Positions 35,395 to 44,072 of a DNA stretch of 64,000 nt are shown here, piece by piece (position 1 is the first letter of the stretch; the number at the start of each line of letters is the position of its first letter). The stretch is taken from the NCBI RefSeq assembly GCF_000711875.1, contig NZ_JONM01000001.1, forward strand, positions 289,934-353,933. Reading direction: 5' to 3'. Source of the DNA: Andreprevotia chitinilytica DSM 18519. Lineage in GTDB: Bacteria > Pseudomonadota > Gammaproteobacteria > Burkholderiales > Chitinibacteraceae. The position numbers and the translations under genes are program-made. The notes under the pieces were generated by a model. The model was not told the origin of the DNA and searched no databases. It was given only the letters and a program-made list of their open reading frames with translations.

Positions 35395-36311
35395 GACTGG
35401 GGTTCCGTTGCGGGTGGGGCGATGCAAGGCAAGGTCACGATAAAGCAAGCGCCTTTCCCCTCTTGGGTCTGTACTGAAATGGTGCCGCCGAGTAGTCCGG
35501 TCACCAGGCTATGCACGATGTGCAAGCCCAGCCCGCTGCCACCCCGGCCTAATCGGGTGGTGAAGAAGGGCTCGAAAATTCGTGCCAGCGATGCTGCAGG
35601 AATGCCCGCACCATCATCTTCGAATTTCAATTCGACATGATCGCCAACGCGGCGGCCGTTGACCCGGATATGCCCGGTCGGTCGGCCATCGAAAGCGTGC
35701 ACGATGGCGTTGCCGATGAGGTTGCCCATGACTTGGCCCAGCGGACCGGGATAGCTGTCCATCGATACGTGATCCGGCAAATCGAGCTCAAGCGTATAGG
35801 TGGTCTTGCGGATTTGCGGCGTAAACAGCTCGGCGTATTCGGTCAGTGTTGTTTTCAGGTCAAAGCTGCGGCGATTGGCACTGGTCTGGTCGACGGCCGC
35901 TTGCTTGAAATGGCTGATCAGCTCATGGGCCAACTGTAGATTGCGCTCCAGCAGCTGCGATGCCTCGTTGGCACTGGCTAGGTAGTCGGCCAGTTGCGAG
36001 CGCTTGAGGGTGTTGGCTTCGAATGCTTCGACGACTGCCCGTGTCTTGTCGGTGAGCGTGCTGGAGACGGTGACGCAATTGCCGATCGGGGTGTTTAGTT
36101 CGTGGGCGAAACCGCCGACCATGCTGCCGATGGAGGCGAGTTGTTCTTTGCGGAGTAATTCGTTGCGCAGGCCGTCCAGTTCGCTGCGAAGCCAATCAAG
36201 TTCATTGTCGAATCCTGCCGGGATTGCCTCGATATCAGACCCGGTATCAAGCGGGCTGGCGCTAGTGAGATCAGCGGGTGAGGCAGCAGGCGGGCCGGCA
36301 GCAATCGTCAT
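35391..36311 (-). CDS. Soluble histidine kinase, partner of the EAL regulator
   Basis: 306 residues, no membrane helix. A coiled-coil N-terminus (DNELDWLRSELDGLRNELLRKEQ), H-box GSMVGGFAHELNTPIGN with the phospho-acceptor His, N-box GQVMGNLIGNAIVHAF, and ATP lid DDGAGIPAASLARIFEPFFTTRLGRGGSGLGLHIV. Lacks a visible sensor domain, so it probably takes input from another protein. Co-translated with the EAL regulator through the ATGA overlap. Substrate is very likely the receiver in that protein. Confidence 0.9.
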   Translation of the reverse strand: MTIAAGPPAASPADLTSASPLDTGSDIEAIPAGFDNELDWLRSELDGLRNELLRKEQLASIGSMVGGFAHELNTPIGNCVTVSSTLTDKTRAVVEAFEANTLKRSQLADYLASANEASQLLERNLQLAHELISHFKQAAVDQTSANRRSFDLKTTLTEYAELFTPQIRKTTYTLELDLPDHVSMDSYPGPLGQVMGNLIGNAIVHAFDGRPTGHIRVNGRRVGDHVELKFEDDGAGIPAASLARIFEPFFTTRLGRGGSGLGLHIVHSLVTGLLGGTISVQTQEGKGACFIVTLPCIAPPATEPQS

Positions 36312-36386
36312 GGCAGACTCGGTGAACTAATACGTTCTTGATAGCTTTCAATATCAGAGTCTGCCACTTGTCATAAGACATTGGTA

Positions 36387-36836
36387 TCAATCTGCGTCGA
36401 ATTCTCCACCAACAATCCGATAGATGACATCCAGCGAAAATCCGCGTGCCGCCAGAAAGCGGAGTTGCTTGGCACGCTCGGCAGCGTCGCTGGGTGGATT
36501 GGGGAATTTTCTGCGCCAGACGGCATTGGCTCGGGCGAGTTCATCTTCTTCGGTGCCGGCAATCGCGCTTTCGATTTGTTCGCTGTCGACGCCTTTTTGC
36601 CGCAATTCTGCGCGCAGGCGATTGGGGCCATAGCGGCTGGCGCGGCTGCTGACCCATTGCTCGGCAAAGCGGCCATCCGATAGCCAGCCACGGGCTTCGA
36701 AATCATCAAGCAGGGCATCGAGTTTGAGGAGGTCTGCTTCGTCTTCGATGCGAACCAGGAGCTTCTGCCGTAGTTCGTTGCGACTGTATTCACGCCGGGC
36801 CAGATAGGCGAGGGCCTTGTTGCGCAGATCGGACAT
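36387..36836 (-). CDS. recX: Regulatory protein RecX
   Basis: 149 residues from ATG 36836 (MSDLRNKALAYLARREYSRNELRQKLLV). Further family segments: LDDFEARGWLSDGRFAEQWVSSRASRYGPNRLRAELRQKGV and FLAARGFSLDVIYRIVGGE. RecX binds RecA filaments and limits their activity. 120 bp downstream of recA, with a hairpin in between, the classic recA-recX order. Confidence 0.92.
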   Translation of the reverse strand: MSDLRNKALAYLARREYSRNELRQKLLVRIEDEADLLKLDALLDDFEARGWLSDGRFAEQWVSSRASRYGPNRLRAELRQKGVDSEQIESAIAGTEEDELARANAVWRRKFPNPPSDAAERAKQLRFLAARGFSLDVIYRIVGGEFDAD

Positions 36837-36910
36837 CGACGGGCTCCGGGGGCAGGACGGTGAAAAGGATGATTGCGCACTTCGAGTGCAGCGGAGGGCA
36901 GTCTGAAATG

Positions 36911-36937
36911 CGACTGGCCGCACGGGGCGGCCAGTCG
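36911..36937 (-). terminator. Hairpin between recA and recX (partial terminator/attenuator)
   Basis: 10-bp stem CGACTGGCCG / CGGCCAGTCG with a 7-nt loop, no strong T-run. In E. coli a leaky terminator in this place sets the RecA to RecX ratio; here the weak tail suggests similar partial readthrough. Confidence 0.6.
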
Positions 36938-36956
36938 GGCAGTGAAACTGCGTGGT

Positions 36957-38018
36957 TTATTCGGCCACGGCTTCGCTGTCTTCCTCTTCCATCAGGCCAC
37001 CACCGGATTCGAGCGGCAACGTGGAGATCCCCACCTTGGCGCGAATCTTCTGCTCGATTTCGGCCGCGACTTCCGGATTGTCTTTCAGGTAGATACGGGA
37101 GTTTTCCAGCCCCTGGCCAATCTTGTTGCCGTTGTAGCTGTACCAGGCACCGGATTTTTCGACGATCTTGTGCGTAACACCGTGCTCGATCAGTTCGCCT
37201 TCGTGTGAGATGCCTTCTCCGTAGAGAATGTCGAAGTTGACCACGCGGAACGGGGGCGCAACCTTGTTCTTGGCGACCTTGACCTTGGTGACGTTGCCGA
37301 TGATTTCGTCGCCCTTTTTCACCGCGCCGATGCGGCGGATATCAAGGCGAACCGAAGCGTAGAACTTGAGCGCATTACCACCGGTGGTGGTTTCCGGGCT
37401 CTGGCCCGGCATCATCTGGCCGATCTTCATCCGCAGCTGGTTGATGAAGATCACCAAGGTGTTGGTGCGCTTGATATTGCCAGTGAGCTTGCGCAGCGCC
37501 TGGCTCATCAGACGGGCTTGCAGGCCGGGCAGTTGATCGCCCATTTCGCCTTCGATTTCAGCACGCGGGGTGAGGGCGGCCACCGAGTCGACCACGATGA
37601 CGTCCACGCCGCCGGAGCGCACCAGCATGTCGCAGATTTCCAGACCTTGCTCACCGGTATCCGGTTGCGAGATCAGCATGTCTTGCACGTTGACGCCGAG
37701 TTTTTGTGCGTAGACCGGATCGAGCGCGTTTTCCGCATCGATGTAGGCGGCGACACCACCGGTCTTCTGGATTTCGGCGACCACGTGCAGACACAGCGTG
37801 GTTTTACCGGAGGATTCCGGGCCGAAGATTTCAACAACGCGGCCACGGGGCAAACCGCCGACGCCGAGGCCGAGATCAAGGCCAAGCGAGCCGGTGGAAA
37901 CGACCTGCAGATCGTTTTCGATCTGGCTTTCGCCCATCTTCATGATGGCGCCCTTACCGAATTGGCGTTCGATTTGTGCCAGTGCAGCCGCCAGCGCCTT
38001 GCTCTTGTTGTCGTCCAT
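36957..38018 (-). CDS. recA: Recombinase RecA
   Basis: 353 residues from ATG 38018 ([29 protein letters not shown]). Walker [10 protein letters not shown], Walker [23 protein letters not shown], loop L1/L2 region ([47 protein letters not shown]) and an acidic C-terminal tail [10 protein letters not shown]. It forms the ATP-dependent filament for homologous recombination and the SOS signal. An upstream in-frame extension covers the promoter and is not coding. Confidence 0.98.
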   Translation of the reverse strand: MDDNKSKALAAALAQIERQFGKGAIMKMGESQIENDLQVVSTGSLGLDLGLGVGGLPRGRVVEIFGPESSGKTTLCLHVVAEIQKTGGVAAYIDAENALDPVYAQKLGVNVQDMLISQPDTGEQGLEICDMLVRSGGVDVIVVDSVAALTPRAEIEGEMGDQLPGLQARLMSQALRKLTGNIKRTNTLVIFINQLRMKIGQMMPGQSPETTTGGNALKFYASVRLDIRRIGAVKKGDEIIGNVTKVKVAKNKVAPPFRVVNFDILYGEGISHEGELIEHGVTHKIVEKSGAWYSYNGNKIGQGLENSRIYLKDNPEVAAEIEQKIRAKVGISTLPLESGGGLMEEEDSEAVAE

Positions 38019-38085
38019 TGCCTGTTCCGTATGAGAAGGGTGATTCGAAGAGGTGTTCGAAGTGTTGCTACGAAGTATTGGAGCG

Positions 38086-38113
38086 ATTATAGAACAATCG
38101 TTCTGTTTGGCAA
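38086..38113 (-). promoter_or_regulatory. recA promoter with a GAAC-N4-GTTC palindrome in the spacer
   Basis: On the minus strand: -35 TTGCCA (38108-38113), 16-bp spacer, -10 TATAAT (38086-38091, perfect). The spacer holds the palindrome AGAACGATTGTTCT (38091-38104). It sits where a LexA operator is expected. The usual beta/gammaproteobacterial CTGT-N8-ACAG box is absent here. Confidence 0.75.
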
Positions 38114-38158
38114 ACGGTTTTTGCCAGGCGGTGCCGGCATGCCACATTCATGGATGGC

Positions 38159-40027
38159 TTAGGCTGTTGGCAGATCAGGCTCGTGCCGCGGCACTGGCAA
38201 GGTGAAGTAGAAGGTGGCGCCTTCGCCCGGCGAGCTCTTGGTCCAGATGCGGCCATCGTGGCGCGTGATGATCCGCTGCACCAACGCAAGGCCAATGCCG
38301 TTGCCGCTGTAGTCGCTGTGCAAGCGCTGGAAAGGGCTGAACAACTTGCTGGCTTGGGCCATATCGAAGCCGACGCCATTGTCCGCCACGTAATAGACGC
38401 TTTGCCCATGCACGTGGGTAACGCCCAGGCTGATTCTGGGATTCGTTTGCTGGCTAGTGAATTTCCAGGCGTTGTCGAGCAGGTTGTGGAGCGCGATGCG
38501 GATCAGCTTGGGGTCTGCTTCGACATTGAGCGCCGGCGAAATCGCCAGATCGATCTGCCGATCCGGCTGCAACAGCTGGAATTCCTCGATGATCTCCAGC
38601 GCCAGCGCCGATAGATCGAGCGGCTGGCGTCGCGCATCGCTGCGGCTGAGTCGTGCCAGCGAGAGCAGATCGTCGATCAGCGTGGTCATCGAATGCGCGG
38701 CGGAGCGGATGCGGGCGAGGTAGCCGCGTGCGTTGGTATCGAGCCGATCGCTGTAGTCCTCCATCAGCACCTGGCTGAAGCCCTCGATGGTGCGTAACGG
38801 GCTGCGCAGGTCGGTGGAGATGGAATGCGAAAAGCTGTCCAGCTCGTGATTGGCGGCGGCCAGCCCACGGGTCTGCACTTCGATCGTTTCTTCCAGATGA
38901 TGCCGGTATTGCTCCAGCCCGAGTTCCGCCTGTTTGCGCGTACTGATATCGATCATGAAGCCTTGTAGCTGGCGCACGCCTTCGTTATCGGCATGGCTGG
39001 CGGCAACCAGCAAGACCCAGACGGTGCGGCCATCCTTGGCGAGGAAACGGCATTCGAATTCCTGCTCCGGCGTATCGGCGTGGTCACTGAACAATTGGTA
39101 GGCGAGGTGACGGTCGTCCGGATGCAGATAGTTCGACAGGAAGGCTTCGTGGTACCAGAGCGTGAGCGGGTAGCCGAGCAGCTTCTCGGCTTGCTGGCCG
39201 ATGTAGGTAAAGCGCCATTCGCTGGCGTTGGCATCCCACGGGATCACTTGCGTGGATTCGACCAGCCGCTTATAGCGATCCTGGCTCACGCGCAATGCAG
39301 ATTCGATCTGGCGGCGGCTGAGGATGTCTGCTTCCAGCTGCAGATTCTTCAATTCCAGCGCCTCGATCAATGCGTGCAGCGATTGCCGGGTGGATTCGAG
39401 GTTATGGCCGAGCTGACCGATTTCGTCCTTGCGTGCCCAGACAAAGGGTTCATCCAGTTGCCGGTGCGCCAGCTTCAACGATTGCTGCGATAGCCGCGCC
39501 AACGGTTTGACCACGCGTGAATTGAGCAGGAACAGGATCAGCGCCAGGCTGATCACGACCTGCAAGACCACGGCCCCGGTATAGAGCCGCTGTTCCTGCT
39601 CGATGGCTGAAATTTCCTTGCCGTCATCCAGATCGACCGTCACGGTGCCGATGCTGTTGCCTTGCTTGGTGACGGTGCGGCTCAGGGTATGGACGTTGCC
39701 GGTGCGACGCTCGGGCCGGTTGGCAGACAGGAACACGCCGAGCGTGGTGTCGTTGACGGTGACGCGGATGATGCGCTCGTCGCTCATCACCGAATCCAGC
39801 AGCGGCCGGCCGGCATCCGGCGACAGGTTCCACAGCGGTTCTTGCATGCCGAGCACCAGGATGTCGGCGATGCGCTGGTGATCCTGCGCATTTTGCACGC
39901 GGCTTTGCTGCAGGCGGCTGGTGAGCAGCAGCACGCTATTCACGCTGGCCGGCAACAACAAGCCGAGCAGCGTAGCGATGACAAGAGCAGTGCGGAGCGA
40001 GAGGTTTTTCATTGTTGGAATAGACAT
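38159..40027 (-). CDS. Membrane PAS histidine kinase-like protein lacking the phospho-acceptor His
   Basis: 622 residues. TM1 at about 12-36, periplasmic part with WNLSPDAGRPLLDSVMSDERIIRVTV, TM2 at about 152-172, HAMP, PAS/PAC at about 245-370 (WRFTYIGQQAEKLLGYPL, ECRFLAKDGRTVWVLLVA), and a HisKA-HATPase end. The H-box reads SFSHSISTDLRSPLRTIEGF: the residue that is His in SHDLR-type boxes is Thr here, while N-box LHNLLDNAWKF, ADNGVGFDM and SGNGIGLALV look intact. It could be a pseudokinase or a signal modulator. Starts at 40027 or the ATG at 40012. Monocistronic; no response regulator adjoins it. Confidence 0.85.
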   Translation of the reverse strand: MSIPTMKNLSLRTALVIATLLGLLLPASVNSVLLLTSRLQQSRVQNAQDHQRIADILVLGMQEPLWNLSPDAGRPLLDSVMSDERIIRVTVNDTTLGVFLSANRPERRTGNVHTLSRTVTKQGNSIGTVTVDLDDGKEISAIEQEQRLYTGAVVLQVVISLALILFLLNSRVVKPLARLSQQSLKLAHRQLDEPFVWARKDEIGQLGHNLESTRQSLHALIEALELKNLQLEADILSRRQIESALRVSQDRYKRLVESTQVIPWDANASEWRFTYIGQQAEKLLGYPLTLWYHEAFLSNYLHPDDRHLAYQLFSDHADTPEQEFECRFLAKDGRTVWVLLVAASHADNEGVRQLQGFMIDISTRKQAELGLEQYRHHLEETIEVQTRGLAAANHELDSFSHSISTDLRSPLRTIEGFSQVLMEDYSDRLDTNARGYLARIRSAAHSMTTLIDDLLSLARLSRSDARRQPLDLSALALEIIEEFQLLQPDRQIDLAISPALNVEADPKLIRIALHNLLDNAWKFTSQQTNPRISLGVTHVHGQSVYYVADNGVGFDMAQASKLFSPFQRLHSDYSGNGIGLALVQRIITRHDGRIWTKSSPGEGATFYFTLPVPRHEPDLPTA

Positions 40028-40154
40028 GGCGCTTTCGCCGCTAGTCTAGTGCATGTTGGCAGATCGCAGCATATGACGGAGGCAAAACGTGCGCTGGAGG
40101 GGCTTGGGCGCGGCATAATCGCGTGTCCAAGAAAGGCCGGGGAGTGCGCTTTAC

Positions 40155-41423
40155 ATGCAAGTGATCGTTTTGGGCGGTGGTGTCATCGGGGTGACGTCGG
40201 CCTGGTTCCTGGCCAAGGCAGGCCATCAGGTCACTGTGATCGAGCGCGCGCCGGAAGTGGCGCGGGAAACCAGTTATGCCAATGGCGGGCAGATTTCGGT
40301 GTGTCACGCCGAGCCTTGGGCTGGCCCGAAAGCGCCGTGGAAAGTATTGCAATGGCTGGGGGACGAGGAAGCGCCGCTGCTGTTTCGCCCGCGACTCGAT
40401 CCGGCGCAATGGCGCTGGGGTTGGCGCTTCCTGCAGCAATGCACCGCTGCTCATGCTCGCCGCAATTTGCAAAATCTCGTGCGGCTTGGACTTTACAGCC
40501 GTGAATTGCTGCAGCAAGTGCGGGCGGAAACCGGCATTCATTACGACGAGCGTACCGAAGGCATATTACATTTCTATACCGATGCGGCCGAGTTCGAAGC
40601 GGCCATTCCTGCCGCCCGGCTCATGCGCGATGCCGGCCTGGATCGGCAAGTAAAAAGTGCGACGGAATGTCTTGCCATCGAGCCGACGCTGCAGCGCTCC
40701 ATGCGCCCCATTGTCGGCGGCACCTACACACCCAGCGATGAATCCGGTGATGCGCGCCGGTTTACCGATGAGCTGGCGCGACTGTGCGAAGGGCTGGGCG
40801 TGGTGTTCCGCTATGACTGCGCCATCGAAGGGTTTGAGCGCGAGGGCGGGGATGTCCGTGCCGTGCGAGTGCGTGGCTTGAATGGAGACCCGGCCGGTAG
40901 CGAACGACTGGCTGCCGATGCCTTCGTGGTCTGTCTGGGCAGCTACAGCCCGCTGCACCTCAAGTCGCTTGGCATCACGCTCGATATCTATCCGGCCAAA
41001 GGTTACTCGGCCACCATCCCGGTACAGGATCACCACCAAGCACCCACGGTGAGCCTGACCGACGATGGCCACAAGCTGGTGTTTTCCCGGCTCGGCAACC
41101 GCCTGCGGGTGGCGGGCACGGCGGAATTCAACGGCTATAACCTCGACCTGAATCCCGTGCGTTGCAAGGCGATTGTCGATCGCACGCGGGAGATCTTTCC
41201 GAATGGCAGCGATTATGCTGCGGCGCAATTCTGGACCGGCTTGCGGCCCGCGACACCGGGTAACTTGCCTTATATCGGCGGCACGCGTTACCCAAGCCTG
41301 TGGCTGAATACGGGGCACGGCACTCTGGGTTGGACGGAGTGTTGCGGTTCCGGCAAGGCGATTGCCGATCTGGTTTCCGGCCGGAAGCCGGAGGTGGATT
41401 TTCCGTTTACTCCGGCCTTGTAA
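40155..41423 (+). CDS. dadA: D-amino acid dehydrogenase (small subunit type)
   Basis: 422 residues. N-terminal FAD site MQVIVLGGGVIGVTSAWFLAKAGHQVTVIER, YANGGQISVCHAEPWAGP, PIVGGTYTPSDESGDARRFT, and C-terminal LRPATPGNLPYIGG, LNTGHGTLGWTECCGSGKAIADLVSG. It oxidises D-amino acids to keto acids, passing electrons to the respiratory chain at the inner membrane. The alanine racemase partner seen in other bacteria is not adjacent. Followed by a strong terminator. Confidence 0.93.
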   Translation: MQVIVLGGGVIGVTSAWFLAKAGHQVTVIERAPEVARETSYANGGQISVCHAEPWAGPKAPWKVLQWLGDEEAPLLFRPRLDPAQWRWGWRFLQQCTAAHARRNLQNLVRLGLYSRELLQQVRAETGIHYDERTEGILHFYTDAAEFEAAIPAARLMRDAGLDRQVKSATECLAIEPTLQRSMRPIVGGTYTPSDESGDARRFTDELARLCEGLGVVFRYDCAIEGFEREGGDVRAVRVRGLNGDPAGSERLAADAFVVCLGSYSPLHLKSLGITLDIYPAKGYSATIPVQDHHQAPTVSLTDDGHKLVFSRLGNRLRVAGTAEFNGYNLDLNPVRCKAIVDRTREIFPNGSDYAAAQFWTGLRPATPGNLPYIGGTRYPSLWLNTGHGTLGWTECCGSGKAIADLVSGRKPEVDFPFTPAL

Positions 41424-41444
41424 CTGACCCATTAAAGCAGCAAC

Positions 41445-41472
41445 AAAAAACGCCCGATCGCCGGGCGTTTTT
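41445..41472 (+). terminator. Terminator after dadA
   Basis: Stem AAAAAACGCCCG / CGGGCGTTTTTT with a 5-nt loop; bidirectional and also placed to stop convergent fba. Confidence 0.93.
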
Positions 41473-41500
41473 TATTACCGATCACCTGAAACGCGCTGCG

Positions 41501-42565
41501 CTATTTAATGACCGCACGCAAATCACCGTTGGCATACCGCGTCGCCATCTGCTCCAGCGAGATTTCCTTGATCTTGCTCGCTTTCCCGGCTGCCCCAAAC
41601 GCCTCATAACGGGCAATGCAGATGTTTCGCATCGCAACCGTTGCGTCCTTGAGGTATTTGCGCGGATCGAACTCAGCCGGGGCTTTGGCGAAGGCGCGGC
41701 GGATTGCGCCGGTCGCAGCCAGGCGCAGATCGGTATCGATGTTCACCTTGCGCACGCCATGGCGAATGCCTTCGACGATTTCCTCGACCGGCACGCCATA
41801 CGTTTCAGGAATTGCACCACCGAATTCGTTGATCACTGCCAACCAGTCCTGCGGCACTGATGAGCTGCCGTGCATCACCAAATGGGTGTTCGGCAGGCGG
41901 GCATGGATTTGCTTGATGCGCTCGATCGCCAAGGTGTCACCTGTCGGTGGCCGAGTGAATTTGTATGCGCCGTGGCTGGTGCCAATGGCAATCGCCAAGG
42001 CATCGACTTGCGTTTCGCGTACGAAGGCCGCGGCTTCTTCCGGGTCAGTGAGCATCTGGCTGTGATCCAGCTTGCCTTCCGCGCCGACGCCATCCTCTTC
42101 GCCGGCCGTGCCGGTTTCCAGGCTGCCTAGGCAACCCAGTTCGCCTTCGACCGAGACACCGCAAGCGTGGGCGAAATCGACCACGGTTCGGGTGACGGCG
42201 ACGTTGTAGGCGTAATCGGTCGGCGTCTTGCCGTTCTCGCCCAGCGAGCCATCCATCATCACCGACGAGAAACCAAGCTGAATGGCACGTTGGCAGATCG
42301 CCGGGCTGGTGCCGTGGTCCTGATGCATGACGACGGGGATGTGCGGAAACTCTTCGATCGCTGCCAACATCAGGTGGCGCAGGAACGGCGCACCGGCGTA
42401 GGCACGAGCGCCGGCAGAGGCTTGTACGATCACCGGGCTGTCGGTGCGGTCAGCGGCTTCCATGATGGCGCGCATCTGCTCCAGATTATTCACGTTGAAC
42501 GCGGGCAGGCCGTATTGGTGTTCGGCGGCGTGATCCAGCAATTGGCGCATGGAAACGAGGGGCAT
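41501..42565 (-). CDS. fba: Class II fructose-bisphosphate aldolase (Calvin-cycle subtype)
   Basis: 354 residues from ATG 42565, after AGGAAAA. Class II motifs: [18 protein letters not shown] (Zn ligand), [63 protein letters not shown] and [18 protein letters not shown]. Condenses DHAP and glyceraldehyde-3-P to fructose-1,6-bisphosphate or the reverse. It sits just below fbp and tpiA, giving a gluconeogenic gene run. An upstream in-frame extension enters the REPIN and is unlikely to be coding. Confidence 0.94.
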   Translation of the reverse strand: MPLVSMRQLLDHAAEHQYGLPAFNVNNLEQMRAIMEAADRTDSPVIVQASAGARAYAGAPFLRHLMLAAIEEFPHIPVVMHQDHGTSPAICQRAIQLGFSSVMMDGSLGENGKTPTDYAYNVAVTRTVVDFAHACGVSVEGELGCLGSLETGTAGEEDGVGAEGKLDHSQMLTDPEEAAAFVRETQVDALAIAIGTSHGAYKFTRPPTGDTLAIERIKQIHARLPNTHLVMHGSSSVPQDWLAVINEFGGAIPETYGVPVEEIVEGIRHGVRKVNIDTDLRLAATGAIRRAFAKAPAEFDPRKYLKDATVAMRNICIARYEAFGAAGKASKIKEISLEQMATRYANGDLRAVIK

Positions 42566-42601
42566 GATGGTTTTCCTGAAAGACGACTGAATTCGATGTC
42601 T

Positions 42602-42668
42602 GTAGGAGCGAGCTTGCTCGCGATGGCAATGTTTGAGCGTGAGCAATCGCGAGCAAGCTCGCTCCTAC
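42602..42668. repeat. REPIN (two inverted REP units) between fba and fbp
   Basis: REP unit GTAGGAGCGAGCTTGCTCGC at 42602 and its 22-bp inverted partner at 42647-42668, a 67-bp pair with a 23-bp loop. The palindrome type is the well-known Pseudomonas-like REP. Its right end supplies the fbp stop codon (42665-42667). Confidence 0.9.
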
Positions 42669-43675
42669 AAGGTTTCCTGGTGGTAGCGAACGACGCGCTC
42701 CACTTCGTTTTTGGAGCCCAGAATCACCGGAATGCGCTGATGCAGCTGATCCGGCTGCACATCCATGATCCGTGCCCGGCCGGTCGAGCTTGCGCCGCCG
42801 GCCTGTTCGACGATGAATGACATCGGATTCGCTTCATACATCAGGCGCAATTTGCCGGCCTTGGCCAAGTCCTTGGTGTCCTTCGGGTACATGAACACGC
42901 CGCCGCGCACCAGGATGCGGTGTACTTCCGCCACCATCGAGGCCACCCAGCGCATATTGAAATTCTGCCCACGCGGGCCGGTGGTGCCGGCGAGGCATTC
43001 CTCAATATAGCGTTTGACCGGGGCTTCCCAGAAGCGGGAGTTGGAGGCGTTGATGGCGAATTCGCGCGTGTCGGCCGGAATCGTCATCCGGGCGTGGGTG
43101 AGGATGAACTCACCGGTTTCACGATCCAGCGTAAAGCCGTGCACGCCGTTGCCGGTGGTGAACACCAGCATGGTCGATGGGCCATACACCGCGTAGCCGG
43201 CACAGACTTGCGCCGTGCCCGGTTGCAGGAAGTCCGCTGCGCTGGGTTGCTTGCCGGCCGGGCTCTGCAGGATGGAGAAGATCGTGCCGACGGAAACGTT
43301 GACGTCCACATTCGACGAGCCATCCAGCGGGTCGAACACCAGCAGGTATTTGCCGTGCTGGCGGCTGGTCGGCATCGGGTAGATGTCTTCCATCTCCTCG
43401 GAAGCCATGGCGGCAATGTGCTCGTTCCACTCGGTTTGCTGGATCAGGATTTCATTGGAAATGATGTCCAGTTTTTTCTGTACCTCGCCTTGCACGTTAT
43501 CGGTGCCGGCACTGCCGGATGAGCCGGTCAACGCGCCTCTGGCAACCGCATTGCCGATGACCTTGCAAGCCGTTGCCACATGGCCGAGGAGGGCGTGCAG
43601 ATCGGTGACATCCTGATCTGCGGCTTTGGCAGATTGTTCTGCAATGAATTGCGCGAGGCTGATGCCCGTATTCAT
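42665..43675 (-). CDS. fbp: Class I fructose-1,6-bisphosphatase
   Basis: 336 residues. Motifs [54 protein letters not shown] (metal site) and [30 protein letters not shown]. It hydrolyses fructose-1,6-bisphosphate to fructose-6-phosphate, the committed gluconeogenic step. The stop codon TAG lies within the REPIN at 42602. The start is 29 bp from the long hairpin repeat at 43705. Confidence 0.95.
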   Translation of the reverse strand: MNTGISLAQFIAEQSAKAADQDVTDLHALLGHVATACKVIGNAVARGALTGSSGSAGTDNVQGEVQKKLDIISNEILIQQTEWNEHIAAMASEEMEDIYPMPTSRQHGKYLLVFDPLDGSSNVDVNVSVGTIFSILQSPAGKQPSAADFLQPGTAQVCAGYAVYGPSTMLVFTTGNGVHGFTLDRETGEFILTHARMTIPADTREFAINASNSRFWEAPVKRYIEECLAGTTGPRGQNFNMRWVASMVAEVHRILVRGGVFMYPKDTKDLAKAGKLRLMYEANPMSFIVEQAGGASSTGRARIMDVQPDQLHQRIPVILGSKNEVERVVRYHQETL

Positions 43676-43704
43676 GTTTGTTTCCCTAAAAAGCGACGCC
43701 GTTG

Positions 43705-43809
43705 GGAGCCGCTAACAAAACCCTGCTGGCTGTGTTGCACTCACTTGCCGTACGTTGAGTAATGTCTGCGTTTCGCGCGCCTTGCCAGCAGGGTTTTGTT
43801 AGCGGCTCC
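43705..43809. repeat. Long hairpin repeat, family A copy 2
   Basis: Perfect 26-bp inverted ends (start GGAGCCGCTAACAAAACCCT, then GCTGGC; reverse complement at 43784-43809). The inner core shares GTTGCA, CTTGCCGTAC and TGTCTGCG with copies 1 and 3. It lies just upstream of the fbp start. Confidence 0.88.
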
Positions 43810-43825
43810 AGATTGGAGATGTCTG

Positions 43826-43896
43826 GTGGGCGTGAGCTTGCTCGCGATGGTATTGCATGGTCTATCGGTGAAATCGCGAGGTCTGAACTTGCTCCC
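43826..43896. repeat. Degenerate REP pair
   Basis: GGGCGTGAGCTTGCTCGCGA near 43828 and an inverted AAATCGCGAGGTCTGAACTT near 43871 resemble the REP units at 31228 and 42602 but with several changes, as expected for a decaying REPIN. Confidence 0.55.
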
Positions 43897-44060
43897 CTCT
43901 CCCATCCCGTGCAAGGCCCTTAGCCTTGCTCAGGGAAAGTGGGAGAGGGGCTGGGGGTGAGGGCGCATGTCAAGGACAATATTCTTTTCGCCACCCTCTC
44001 CCTAACCCTCTCCCACTAATAGCTGAACAAGGCTAAAGCCTTGCACGCGAGGGAGAGGGA
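43894..44060. repeat. CCCTCTCCC-type repeat, family C copy 1
   Basis: CCCCTCTCCC at the left, GGGAGAGGGG in the middle, then ACCCTCTCCCTAACCCTCTC, and a tail (44022-44053) that is identical over 32 bp to 47654-47685 and holds the small palindrome AAGGCTAAAGCCTT. With family A copy 2 and the REP pair it fills the 397-bp gap between tpiA and fbp. Confidence 0.8.
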
Positions 44061-44072
44061 ATTGAAACAGCA

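Noticed and set aside
42602-44060. Clustered palindromes between fba and tpiA, considered as a CRISPR array
   Set aside because: Units are of three unrelated families, not evenly spaced, and have no constant repeat with unique spacers.
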